From the NCBI GenBank assembly GCA_019694955.1, contig JAIBAX010000023.1, positions 1-63,911 on the forward strand: DNA of 63,911 nt, given 5' to 3'. The position numbers were made by a program, and so were the translations under genes. Below the pieces are notes generated by a model. That model made no database searches. It was not told the DNA's origin and saw nothing but the letters and a program-made list of their open reading frames with translations. Positions 8,517 to 15,809 of the stretch are shown here, piece by piece; the stretch's first letter is position 1; each line of letters begins with the position of its first letter. Source of the stretch: Chitinophagales bacterium. Its GTDB lineage: Bacteria; Bacteroidota; Bacteroidia; Chitinophagales; JADIYW01.

Positions 8517-9452
8517 ATGGAAACAACTTTTAATGTTACCGAAGCGGTAACCGAGCAATTAATTGCACTTTTAGATAAAGTGAATACTGGTGACATCGAG
8601 TATTGGCTTCCCTTGTCAGGACTTGCTTACAATCCCGTATCGAAGAATTATTATACGAGCATCAACCAACTCTTACTTTCATTTGAATTGCAAACGAAAC
8701 ACTACAGTCATAACAACTGGCTGACGTTTAAGCAAATTAGCGAAGCGGGCGGATCGGTCATCAAGGGTGAAAAATCATCACTTGTTACATTTACTGATGT
8801 ACTCTATTTCGATAAAGATGAAAATAAACTGCCGAAAAATGAAGTCAAGGAAATGCTTGCACACGCAAGAACTACTAATCCAAATATAACGCTCAAAGAC
8901 TTACAGATTTCTTCTCGGTGGTATTTGAAGTATTATCTTGTGTTCAACGTCGCACAAACCACTGGACTTCCTGAAGAATTAGTTGCACCTGAGTTGGTAA
9001 AACTACAAGACAAAGATCGTTTTGAGATTGCCGATAAATTGGTCAACGATAATGGCGTAGTCATCAAGCACGTTTCTGCTAATTCAGCACACTATGATCC
9101 TATAAATGACATCATACAGATGCCATTTTTAAAGCAGTTTGCAAGTGCCGAACAGTATTACGCAACGCTCTTTCATGAAGTAATCCATTGGACAAATCAC
9201 GAGAGTCGCTTACAACGTCCATCTGGTATGTTTGGCACACCTGAATATGCATTTGAAGAATTGATTGCGGAACTCGGCAGTGCATTTATATGCTCACGAT
9301 TACAGATTCACGCTTCCCTTACTTCATCATCTGCATATATCAAATCGTGGTTATCTGCTTTAGAGGATGATAGAAAGTTTATATTAAAAGCGGTTTCGTT
9401 TGCAGATAAGGCGATGCAGTATGTCTTTAAAAACTCAAACCATCAGTTGTAA
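8517..9452 (+). CDS. ardC: ArdC-like antirestriction protein
   Basis: A 311-residue protein with the two-part layout of ArdC proteins. The N-terminal ssDNA-binding domain (DUF1738) has NWLTFKQISEAGGSVIKGEK at about residues 72-91. The C-terminal zinc metallopeptidase-like domain has LFHEVIHWTNHESRL (HExxH, about 221-235) and a downstream glutamate in FEELIAELGSAF. ArdC proteins protect incoming DNA from host restriction and are typical of plasmids and integrative elements. The ATG lies in an AT-rich leader downstream of a 167-bp divergent spacer with the RHS gene. A terminator overlaps the stop codon. Family call is strong; the exact activity of this copy is inferred. Confidence 0.85.
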   Translation: METTFNVTEAVTEQLIALLDKVNTGDIEYWLPLSGLAYNPVSKNYYTSINQLLLSFELQTKHYSHNNWLTFKQISEAGGSVIKGEKSSLVTFTDVLYFDKDENKLPKNEVKEMLAHARTTNPNITLKDLQISSRWYLKYYLVFNVAQTTGLPEELVAPELVKLQDKDRFEIADKLVNDNGVVIKHVSANSAHYDPINDIIQMPFLKQFASAEQYYATLFHEVIHWTNHESRLQRPSGMFGTPEYAFEELIAELGSAFICSRLQIHASLTSSSAYIKSWLSALEDDRKFILKAVSFADKAMQYVFKNSNHQL

Positions 9453-9466
9453 CTGGTGGTTTTTTA
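9438..9466 (+). terminator. Terminator overlapping the ardC stop codon
   Basis: AACCATCAGTT / AACTGGTGGTT, an 11-bp stem with one wobble pair and a tiny loop, followed by a run of T. The stop codon TAA lies inside the hairpin. Confidence 0.75.
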
Positions 9467-9494
9467 TATGTATAGAAATGAGGTTTTAGATGCC

Positions 9495-9588
9495 TGTAGA
9501 TAACTGCTTGACTGAAAAAATGCCATGATGCACTCTATCTGCAAACCGCCGAAAGGTTCGAGAAAACCCACCGTTTGGTGGGTTTTTG
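9495..9588 (+). ncRNA. Candidate structured RNA 1 (upstream copy)
   Basis: This gene-free stretch holds a long-range 8-bp stem (TGTAGATA at 9495 with TATCTGCA at 9536, one G-U pair), then a small hairpin (AACC-gccgaaa-GGTT, 9544-9558). It ends in a strong terminator: AACCCACC-gttt-GGTGGGTT at 9565-9584 plus T-run. No clear promoter is seen and the long loop is weakly structured. It could instead be an extended terminator region. It is the weaker of two adjacent RNA candidates. Confidence 0.35.
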
Positions 9589-9617
9589 ATTATTTATTGT
9601 GTACCTGTGGATAATAC

Positions 9618-9646
9618 TTGCAATGCAATTTAATGTAATATATACT
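9618..9646 (+). promoter_or_regulatory. Sigma-70-like promoter for the small RNA at 9654
   Basis: TTGCAA (9618-9623), a spacer of exactly 17 bp, then TATACT (9641-9646). A transcript would start about 7 nt later at 9653-9654, which is the first base of the outer stem of the candidate RNA. This near-consensus spacing is unlike the TAnnTTTG promoters elsewhere in the window. Confidence 0.6.
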
Positions 9647-9653
9647 ATATACA

Positions 9654-9742
9654 GGCATTTGTGAGGAGTTCGCTTCTCTCGACGGTTATATTAAACCGCA
9701 GCCAAGTGCCTATTAAAAGACCCACCGAAAGGTGGTTTTTTT
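9654..9742 (+). ncRNA. Candidate structured RNA 2: three-way junction plus terminator
   Basis: About 89 nt. The outer stem GGCATTTG (9654-9661) pairs with CAAGTGCC (9703-9710, one G-U pair). It encloses two hairpins: GAGGAG-TTCG-CTTCTC (9663-9678, stable UUCG tetraloop) and CGGTT-atatta-AACCG (9683-9698). This makes a three-way junction. A rho-independent terminator follows: CCACC-gaaa-GGTGG (9722-9735) and seven T. A promoter with -35/-10 boxes and a 17-bp spacer sits at the right distance upstream. No open reading frame of note fits inside. It does not match an RNA family I know. It lies between ardC and a convergent gene in the mobile element. It could be a regulatory RNA of the element or a folded single-strand replication or transfer site. 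Confidence 0.6.
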
Positions 9743-9747
9743 AATTC

Positions 9748-10233
9748 CTAATCAGTTTCGAGATCGCCACTATGGATTATTCTATCGCCTTTTTTATCTT
9801 TGCCCCAATATGGAATAATACTAAAGAAAAATTTGTCTCCTCCTTCAATTTGCTTAACGATAATCTTTACTCGCACTTTTGAATTGTGCGATTCCATTAC
9901 AGCAATGAATTCGTAATACGTTGTTGTTTTTAATAGTTGTTGCCACTTTCCATTTTTCTTTTTTACACGTTCAAATTTATTTGCAGTTAAAACACCTTGT
10001 AATGTTTTAGAATTTTTTATTATTTCAGGTGCAAGTTTTATATGTCTCAACCGAGCATATTGATCTTCTATAATTCGTGCCTTGTTCCAATGCTTAAAAA
10101 TCAAATGCTCCCATCCTTTGTTATTGAAATTAATCTTTTCGGAAAAATATGGACAATATACAGGCTCTATTTTATTATAGAATTCTTCTGCTTCATTTTT
10201 AATGCTATTAAATTTTTCGATACTAAATTCCAT
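9748..10233 (-). CDS. Hypothetical protein, possibly BECR-fold nuclease-like
   Basis: A 161-residue soluble, basic protein without signal peptide. The central part (about residues 40-75) has WEHLIFKHWNKAR followed by RLRHIKLAPEIIKNS, and then beta-rich stretches (YYEFIAVMES, KVRVKIIVKQ, KFFFSIIPYW). The order, a His-containing helix, an LAPEIIKN motif and paired strands, resembles phage-encoded BECR (barnase/colicin/RelE-like) nuclease domains, but I cannot confirm it. It is convergent with the RNA candidate and lies 23 bp after the stop side of nothing else; the methylase gene ends 23 bp upstream of its start on the same strand side. Function unassigned. Confidence 0.55.
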   Translation of the reverse strand: MEFSIEKFNSIKNEAEEFYNKIEPVYCPYFSEKINFNNKGWEHLIFKHWNKARIIEDQYARLRHIKLAPEIIKNSKTLQGVLTANKFERVKKKNGKWQQLLKTTTYYEFIAVMESHNSKVRVKIIVKQIEGGDKFFFSIIPYWGKDKKGDRIIHSGDLETD

Positions 10234-10256
10234 GTGTCTTTGGTTTCTTTACTTTA

Positions 10257-11036
10257 TCATATCTCATAATTCGCCGTCAACACTTCTGTTTTCTCTTTCG
10301 GTTCGTGTAATACAATCTTGTGTTTTTGGGTAATTGATTTGGTATGCCAGTTGTATTTCTTTATATATTTTGTTAAGAGTTCTGACGGATATGAACTCAA
10401 GAGGAACTTTCCTTTTATGTTTGATAATGTTTTGAGTAATCGTTCAAAGTCTTGTTCAGTGTACCCTTTGTAGTGTCCCATGTCTGCGTTAAAGTATGGT
10501 GGATCACAATAGAAAAATGTCTGCTTGGTATCTCGTGAAGTAATGATATGACAGGCGTCTCGTGATTCAATATTGGCGTTTTCTAAGCGTTTTTGTAGGT
10601 CTTTGGTAAACTCTTTCTTTTTGTTGTTAAACTTCCTTGTAAGTGTCTGTTTGCTTACATCATAGCCCATGGGAGCGCCGAGCATTGAAGCAAAAGAAGT
10701 GGAAGCTAACATCCATACGGACCATGCTACATCTATATCTTGAAAGAACTCTTTGTTTGCATAGATCAACTGTGCTTTCTTGTGGCTCACTCTACTGTGT
10801 AATGTTTCCTGTACTTTCTTATTCAATCGTCTAAAGTCTGATTTAGTTATTTTGTAGAATGTAATGAGAGCTTGATTGGTGTCGTTGATAATTTCAATCT
10901 CTGATGGCTCTTTACTAAAAAATACTGCACCTCCACCTGTAAATGGTTCTGCATAGAGAGTATGTTGTGGAATGAGTGGTAGTATGTATTTTAATAGTCT
11001 TTGTTTGCCTCCGTAGTAAGTTATTGGTGTTTTCAT
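10257..11036 (-). CDS. dam: DNA adenine methylase, Dam (D12) class
   Basis: A 259-residue N6-adenine methyltransferase. The N-terminal ITYYGGKQRLLKYI (about residues 5-18) and the AdoMet-binding motif AEPFTGGGAVFF (about 29-40) are typical. The catalytic motif is DPPY in FFYCDPPYFNADMG (about 176-189). The length matches orphan Dam-type enzymes of phages and plasmids. No cognate restriction endonuclease is recognisable next to it, so it may guard the element against host restriction or mark its origin, in line with ardC nearby. It is 3 bp from the small gene upstream (stop at 11040) and belongs to an operon reading from 11875 down to here. Confidence 0.92.
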   Translation of the reverse strand: MKTPITYYGGKQRLLKYILPLIPQHTLYAEPFTGGGAVFFSKEPSEIEIINDTNQALITFYKITKSDFRRLNKKVQETLHSRVSHKKAQLIYANKEFFQDIDVAWSVWMLASTSFASMLGAPMGYDVSKQTLTRKFNNKKKEFTKDLQKRLENANIESRDACHIITSRDTKQTFFYCDPPYFNADMGHYKGYTEQDFERLLKTLSNIKGKFLLSSYPSELLTKYIKKYNWHTKSITQKHKIVLHEPKEKTEVLTANYEI

Positions 11037-11039
11037 AGG

Positions 11040-11231
11040 TTATCGTTCATAGTCAAATCCAACCCACAGTCCTTCGTTGTTTAGTCCTCTACTTCTGAGT
11101 TGTTTTTGTGCTAATTCCTTTGTATCAATACGATTTTGTACTATGGCTACTAATAGTTTTGTGTGAGTTAGATGTAATAGATACTCTAGGTTTTCATCGT
11201 CTGGTAATGGAGTGGTATCGTGTATGGTCAT
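11040..11231 (-). CDS. Small hypothetical protein in the replication/methylase operon
   Basis: From the ATG at 11231 this encodes 63 residues (MTIHDTTPLPDDENL...). I chose this start because it overlaps the stop of the upstream gene as ATGA, a coupling signal; a longer in-frame version would run 80 bp into that gene. It is soluble and acidic at the N-terminus, with a helical middle (LEYLLHLTHTKLLVAIVQNR). It sits between the replication-initiator-like gene and dam. No family recognised. Confidence 0.55.
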   Translation of the reverse strand: MTIHDTTPLPDDENLEYLLHLTHTKLLVAIVQNRIDTKELAQKQLRSRGLNNEGLWVGFDYER

Positions 11232-11671
11232 GTGTATAATACTAATTTCTTTTGTAATAGTTTCTTTTGTTGTGCGTAAAAAGTACGCAAGTGCTGTGTA
11301 GATTTTACGCAAGTTGGTAAGATTTCCACAGGTGATGGTATGTAGTGGAATGCATAGTAGAGCTTGGTCTTTCCTTGTCTCAAATTGGGCGCATGTACTT
11401 CATTGCCTAGAATATCATATATTTTGATTAAATGATGCGTTGTGAGGGCTTGTAGGGCGCAAGAAATGGCTTTGCGTGAGTAGCCTGTCTTAGAACGTAG
11501 CTGTGATCCTGAAATCCAATCTTTGTATTTTCTCTCTTTGGTTCGTTTGTTCTGCCATCCACTTGTTTGTCGAATGATTACTAAGAGTAAGGCTACTTCG
11601 GTTGGTTTGAGTATTGGTAAATAGGTGTCGAGTATATTGTTTGGAACTGGAGTGAATCTATGATGTTTCAT
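11228..11671 (-). CDS. Replication-initiator-like winged-helix protein
   Basis: A 147-residue protein. The opening (FTPVPNNILDTYLPILKPTEVALLLVIIRQTSGWQ) followed by KDWISGSQLRSKTGYSRKAISCALQAL is characteristic of phage replication protein O / replisome organiser N-terminal winged-helix domains, with the recognition helix around SRKAISCAL (about 66-74). Such proteins bind the origin and recruit helicase. The C-terminus is very basic (QQKKLLQKKL). It is shorter than full initiators, so it may act only as an origin-binding or regulatory protein. It lies in an operon with the genes at 11675 (3 bp gap) and 11040 (ATGA overlap). Confidence 0.65.
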   Translation of the reverse strand: MKHHRFTPVPNNILDTYLPILKPTEVALLLVIIRQTSGWQNKRTKERKYKDWISGSQLRSKTGYSRKAISCALQALTTHHLIKIYDILGNEVHAPNLRQGKTKLYYAFHYIPSPVEILPTCVKSTQHLRTFYAQQKKLLQKKLVLYT

Positions 11672-11674
11672 AGA

Positions 11675-11875
11675 TTATTCTTCTACTTGTATTTCTGGTA
11701 GGTCTTCTTTTTCTTTTTCTTCAAAGACATAGAAATCAGTATTTGGTTGGTGGAAGAGTTGTAGGAATGTTCCACCGTTTTTGGTTTGTTTAATAACTCC
11801 GATTTTGTGCCAAAGGGTAACTAATTCTTGTCCGTTGTTGAACTGTTGTTTTGTGAAGACATTTAAAAAACGCAT
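11675..11875 (-). CDS. Small hypothetical protein, first gene of the operon
   Basis: A 66-residue protein. It has a basic N-terminus (MRFLNVFTKQQFNN), a middle with WHKIGVIKQTKNGGTFLQLFHQPNTDFYVF, and a strongly acidic tail (EEKEKEDLPEIQVEE). It starts the leftward operon leading to the initiator-like gene and dam. It may be a small DNA-binding or partner protein. No known family assigned. Confidence 0.55.
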   Translation of the reverse strand: MRFLNVFTKQQFNNGQELVTLWHKIGVIKQTKNGGTFLQLFHQPNTDFYVFEEKEKEDLPEIQVEE

Positions 11876-12245
11876 ACTTGTTTTTGTATATTATTTCTAA
11901 TGATACATTATCAAATGTGTGAGATATGAAAACAGATAGCTTACATTTACATCATACGACAATGATGCTGTAAAGTCGCTCAAGTTTATATTGTGCGACT
12001 ATTGAACTTACTAAATAATAAGGCTTGTTTGCCTTTTTTAGTGTCGCTTGGTCAATATAGAATGAGTGATATCAAAGCACAAAAGTATTGTGCTTTGATA
12101 TACTACCCTTTGCATACTTCATTTAGCTTAATCAAGATTTACTAAATAAATTTGATAGGCCACCGATTTCATATTCATACATCAAATAACGCTTAACAAA
12201 TAATATACTGTATGCGTTCTTTAAGCAAGTATCTTTCTGTGGAAA
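11876..12245. other. Gene-free region between the replication operon and the integrase
   Basis: 370 bp with no credible coding frame. It holds the leader of the leftward operon, a short terminator-like hairpin (AAGGC-ttgttt-GCCTT plus T-run, 12020-12040), a loose GTCGC/GCGAC inverted repeat near 11972-11997, and a perfect 14-bp inverted repeat at 12069-12101 listed separately. It lies directly downstream of the integrase gene, where recombination or replication sites are often found. Confidence 0.5.
12069..12101. repeat. Perfect 14-bp inverted repeat next to the integrase
   Basis: ATATCAAAGCACAA and its exact complement TTGTGCTTTGATAT are separated by AAGTA. No T-run follows on either strand, so it is not an ordinary terminator. 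The position 145 bp from the end of the tyrosine recombinase gene suggests a protein-binding, attachment or origin site. Confidence 0.7.
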
Positions 12246-13148
12246 TCACACTGTAAGGAATTTATTAGCTATGGTTAAGTATTGATATTCATTTTGTACT
12301 AGATAATGTTGTACTGTTGTTGGTGATACATGCCGAAGCATCATTTGTAGTTCAATAGCATCTGCACCATTATTATACATATGATGTGCCTTACCATGTC
12401 TAAAACTGTGTGGCGTAATAATTCTATCAATCATTGCATTTCTTGTAACAGTTTTTACCATTCGTTGTACTGCGACACCGCTTAATCTATCCCTTTTTCT
12501 TCCTCGACCAGTCGTTGAAACAAACAATGCGTCACTTCTGATGTCCATACATAAACGAATTCCCAAATACTTATTCAACAAATCATTTGTTCTTGTACCC
12601 CATGCTACAATGTTATATCGCATGGATTTTCGAGTTTGAATATAGACATGTCTTCTTTCGATTGTATTTAGCTGACTGATGTTGATACTTAACAACTCGG
12701 ACAAACGCATTCCTGTGTCCCACAACATACTAATGATTAGTTTCCGTTGAATATGTGTGAAGTTGTCCTCTGAAAGCACTTCAAGCATATCTTCCACATC
12801 TTCTTCAGTAACTATTTCTTTCATTGTCCGGGCATATCGGATCGGAATGATTTCTTTTGGATTAACAGTACTAATTCCCCTACCTTTCCAAAACCCAAAA
12901 AAGTTTTTAAAAATTATCATTGCATACGCAATAGTTGCTTCTTTGTAGCTTCTATTGTACTGCGTAATCTGTAAACGCATATCTTGAAAGAAGTGCATTA
13001 AATCATCCCCTGTAACTTCCTCTAAATTTCTATGATCTCCTATAAACTTTGAAAATCCGATTAAATAGGATTGATAACGAGTAGCTGCTACATTAGCATA
13101 TGTTGATTTCCACTCTAAATATATTTCTATTGAATTCTTAAGTTGCAT
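12246..13148 (-). CDS. int: Tyrosine recombinase / integrase
   Basis: A 300-residue XerC/D-like site-specific recombinase. An N-terminal SAM-like core-binding domain (about residues 1-105) is followed by the catalytic domain. Catalytic residues are visible: Arg in DTGMRLSELLSI (about 145), HxxR in ITPHSFRHGKAHH (about 245-248), His in MLRHVSPTTVQ (about 271), and the nucleophile Tyr in QHYLVQ (about 280). It probably integrates and excises the element carrying the mobilisation genes. It is flanked on both sides by gene-free DNA with long inverted repeats. The excisionase-like gene is far away at 27.4 kb. Confidence 0.9.
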   Translation of the reverse strand: MQLKNSIEIYLEWKSTYANVAATRYQSYLIGFSKFIGDHRNLEEVTGDDLMHFFQDMRLQITQYNRSYKEATIAYAMIIFKNFFGFWKGRGISTVNPKEIIPIRYARTMKEIVTEEDVEDMLEVLSEDNFTHIQRKLIISMLWDTGMRLSELLSINISQLNTIERRHVYIQTRKSMRYNIVAWGTRTNDLLNKYLGIRLCMDIRSDALFVSTTGRGRKRDRLSGVAVQRMVKTVTRNAMIDRIITPHSFRHGKAHHMYNNGADAIELQMMLRHVSPTTVQHYLVQNEYQYLTIANKFLTV

Positions 13149-13158
13149 ACTTAAACAT

Positions 13159-13192
13159 TAATGACCCACCGATAGAAAGCAGTGGGTCATTA
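13159..13192. repeat. 11-bp inverted repeat upstream of the integrase start
   Basis: TAATGACCCAC / GTGGGTCATTA with a 12-nt loop, starting 10 bp upstream of the integrase start. No T-run follows on either strand. It may be an operator or attenuator for int. The core GACCCACCGA also occurs in the terminator of the RNA candidate at 9720. Confidence 0.65.
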
Positions 13193-13473
13193 GTATAGTT
13201 CAAGTATAGATAGTGTAATAGCTGAACTTTATAACAACTCATTGTTTCTATCTTTCCAATTAACGGAAAGCCCTCTAACGAGGCAACGAATCTTTGCTCT
13301 TGATTAAGCTGATAATACTATACACGAAACAAAATTATCATGCAATACATATTTTCGTAAAGTTGTGAATTGCGTTAATTATGTGGAATTATAACAACAT
13401 TTTTTCTTCTCGCATGTGTGAACTGCGAACAAATTTGATGTATCAAATAGAGGGATTCCAAAGGTCTCCTTTG

Positions 13474-13533
13474 GCAAGATTGCATTCGGACAAAGTCCAA
13501 GAATTTATTCGGACTGTCCGAATGCAATCTTGC
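13474..13533. repeat. Perfect 19-bp inverted repeat (cruciform candidate)
   Basis: Left arm 13474-13492 (GCAAGATTGCATTCGGACA) and right arm 13515-13533 are exact complements, with a 22-nt loop that can add GTCC/GGAC inside. Directly abutting on the left is another inverted repeat, CCAAAGG-tct-CCTTTGG (13458-13474). Such long perfect arms suggest a strong cruciform: a replication or transfer origin, recombinase site, or remnant of a very small transposable element. Confidence 0.8.
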
Positions 13534-13713
13534 TATAGGTAGCTATTTCTCTTTCTATATGTTCTAAGTGCTTAGCTTAGGATTTTTGAAACTGGATTTT
13601 ATGAAATAAAAGACACTTTTTTGCCCTATACATTTCGTAAGAAATGATTCTAAAATCTACAGTCCTTTATAGATTTTGATAGGACAAAAAGTCTGGAGTG
13701 GTGATTTAGCTCT

Positions 13714-15780
13714 TTAGTATTTTAAAAACTGCTTTGTCGCCAAAGTACCTTCTGAGGTGTAAAATGTTATCACATAGATACCAATGGGTAGCTCGTGTAT
13801 ATCTACTATAAAATGGGTATTTGATATTTTGTTCTCATATATCACCTCTCCAATACCATTAACTATAGCGATGCGCTCAAAGAACATATCCATTGTATTA
13901 ATCTGAATAATATCTGAACTTGGGTTTGGGAATAGCAATATTGGATGTATTGCAGTATTATCTCTGATTCCTGTAACTGAACACGCTGAAAGTTTTGCAT
14001 TTGATGAAACAATTGCATTGCAATTTGAAGTAACCAAACATGAATATACTCCTGTGTCTGATGCTTGAAAGGAATTTATTATAAACGTTCTAGCTACTGC
14101 CCCCTGAATGGCAATTCCATTTTTCCGCCATTGATAAGTTACGTTATTCCCTGTCGTTAAAATAGAAAACTGTACCGATTCACCTACACATTTTGTTTGT
14201 GCTAAAGGTTGTTGAGTGATAGTTGCAATGGAATCAATTTGCAAAGTTGCTATTGAAGTGTATTCAAAATTGCAGGTATTTGTAATCAAACAATAATAAT
14301 TTCCTGCACTTGCAAAAGTGAGCGAATTTAAAGTTAAAGATGCGCTATTTGCACCTGTAATTATTGAGCCGTTTTTATACCATTGGTACGATAGTATATT
14401 GCCGGTTGCTGTTGTACTGAAGGTTGCGCTTTGTCCGATACATTTTCGTTGCGACTGTGGTTGTTGCGAAATCGAAATTGGAGCATTGTTACAATATTTA
14501 ACAGTATGTATCTTTGATTGACCACCACAGATGCTATTACCAGTGATAAAGATATTGTTGTATAAGTCAATCTTTAAGTCTGCTACACTTTTATTTCCTG
14601 TATTGGTGCATTTGTCCTCCAAATTCCAAAGTACATTTCCATTTGCTGTATTATAGCCAGTTGTGTTGATGATGCTTTTGCCTGATATGGTAGTACTTCC
14701 TGTGATATATAAAATAGGAGTTGCTTGTGTTCCGAGTTCCATGTCCGTAGGAATATCTAATGAAGTAGTCGGATCAAAATATCTTTTGTAAACTGTATCT
14801 GTGCTATTTGTAATTCCGTTTAATTTGACGAAATAGTATTTTGTGGTTTGTGTATTGAAAATCGTATCATATAGTAAGCTATATACTTTGTTTGTATTAT
14901 CTAATAATAATTTCTTCCCAAAAGTATTTGGAAATGACTCAAATCCTTGTAGTACATCACCTGCTCCACTTACTTTGATTATAGTACTACCAGTTGCATA
15001 ATTGATATGAAAATAATAGTTGTTGTTTACATCGGCGACCACGGAGGTTATTCGTTGTGGATTGGGGTATTGAAATGGCGTATAACCACCAATACTATTC
15101 CCTGCTGTGTTATATACCCATACAGACGAAGTAGCTGTTGTTTTGGTACTGACTGGTAAATATATTCTATCGTTTGATGAAATATACAAATCCTCAACCG
15201 TATTATCTAAACTTGACCCTTTGACCACTTGCCATTGATACATACCACTATTGTTATATTTCAAAAGAATAACATCTGTACTATTTGCACTTTGTAAATT
15301 TTTGGCTGTACCAGTTATATATACATTTCCGCTAGAATCTAATTCCATATCTTTTGGAACATCATCGCCGTTGGTAGGATCATTATACGTTCTAAGCCAT
15401 AACCTATTTCCTGTTGTTGCATCAAGCGCAATGAGAGTGAAATTTTTACCCTGCCCTAAAATCGTTGATTCGCCCAGAACAAATACAAAATTATTTTTTA
15501 TTAATACTTTGATGGGAATATCAGAACCTATACTATCAAATGTAGTGTTCCAAAGCTGATTACCATTGATGTCGTACTTAATAGTCACCATAGCATTTGT
15601 GCCTGATTTGTTGGTAAATCCTGTAACATAAGACATGCCTTTTGTATCTGTAGTAATACCAACTCCGTGGTTTATTGTTGCAAAACCCAGTGCAGTATCT
15701 CTCTCCCATAGTAGTGTTGGCGATTGTGCGTGTGATTTGACAAAGCAAATCAAAAGAAAAAAATGTAAAACGTTTCTCAT
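13714..15780 (-). CDS. Secreted beta-propeller/Ig-like protein with T9SS sorting domain
   Basis: A 688-residue exported protein with signal peptide (residues 1-19, ending in SHAQS). About residues 20-430 contain repeats of the form YVTG / YITG ... KY ... G ... W (for example GNVYITGTAKN and NIFITGNSICGG), typical of SBBP-like propeller repeats. Two Ig-like domains follow, each with a QWYKNG or QWRKNG core and paired Cys (about 435-600). The C-terminus is a T9SS type A sorting domain beginning LLFPNPSSDI and ending in QFLKY. It probably acts on the cell surface as a binding or adhesion protein. It lies inside the mobilizable element, so it is cargo. It is followed upstream on the same strand by a lipoprotein gene 29 bp away, suggesting an operon. 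Confidence 0.85.
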   Translation of the reverse strand: MRNVLHFFLLICFVKSHAQSPTLLWERDTALGFATINHGVGITTDTKGMSYVTGFTNKSGTNAMVTIKYDINGNQLWNTTFDSIGSDIPIKVLIKNNFVFVLGESTILGQGKNFTLIALDATTGNRLWLRTYNDPTNGDDVPKDMELDSSGNVYITGTAKNLQSANSTDVILLKYNNSGMYQWQVVKGSSLDNTVEDLYISSNDRIYLPVSTKTTATSSVWVYNTAGNSIGGYTPFQYPNPQRITSVVADVNNNYYFHINYATGSTIIKVSGAGDVLQGFESFPNTFGKKLLLDNTNKVYSLLYDTIFNTQTTKYYFVKLNGITNSTDTVYKRYFDPTTSLDIPTDMELGTQATPILYITGSTTISGKSIINTTGYNTANGNVLWNLEDKCTNTGNKSVADLKIDLYNNIFITGNSICGGQSKIHTVKYCNNAPISISQQPQSQRKCIGQSATFSTTATGNILSYQWYKNGSIITGANSASLTLNSLTFASAGNYYCLITNTCNFEYTSIATLQIDSIATITQQPLAQTKCVGESVQFSILTTGNNVTYQWRKNGIAIQGAVARTFIINSFQASDTGVYSCLVTSNCNAIVSSNAKLSACSVTGIRDNTAIHPILLFPNPSSDIIQINTMDMFFERIAIVNGIGEVIYENKISNTHFIVDIHELPIGIYVITFYTSEGTLATKQFLKY

Positions 15781-15809
15781 AGTATATGTTTAAAAATGAA
15801 GGAATCAAT

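Larger units (their letters stand above)
13149..13713. other. Gene-free region upstream of the integrase
   Basis: 565 bp without a credible gene. It contains the hairpin at 13159-13192, the large inverted repeat at 13474-13533 with a smaller one abutting it, and an 8-bp inverted repeat AAAATCTA / TAGATTTT (13652-13677) that may end the gene at 13714. There is also an imperfect AGTTCA/TGAACT pair near 13197-13228. It is one of the most structured non-coding stretches in the window and a good candidate for the control or recombination region of the element. Confidence 0.55.

Noticed and set aside
13563..13573. TCTAAGTGCTT repeated at 27819-27829 (tRNA terminator) as an attachment core
   Set aside because: Only 11 bp match, and the interval would exclude the integrase. 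Chance is the simpler explanation without a longer repeat.
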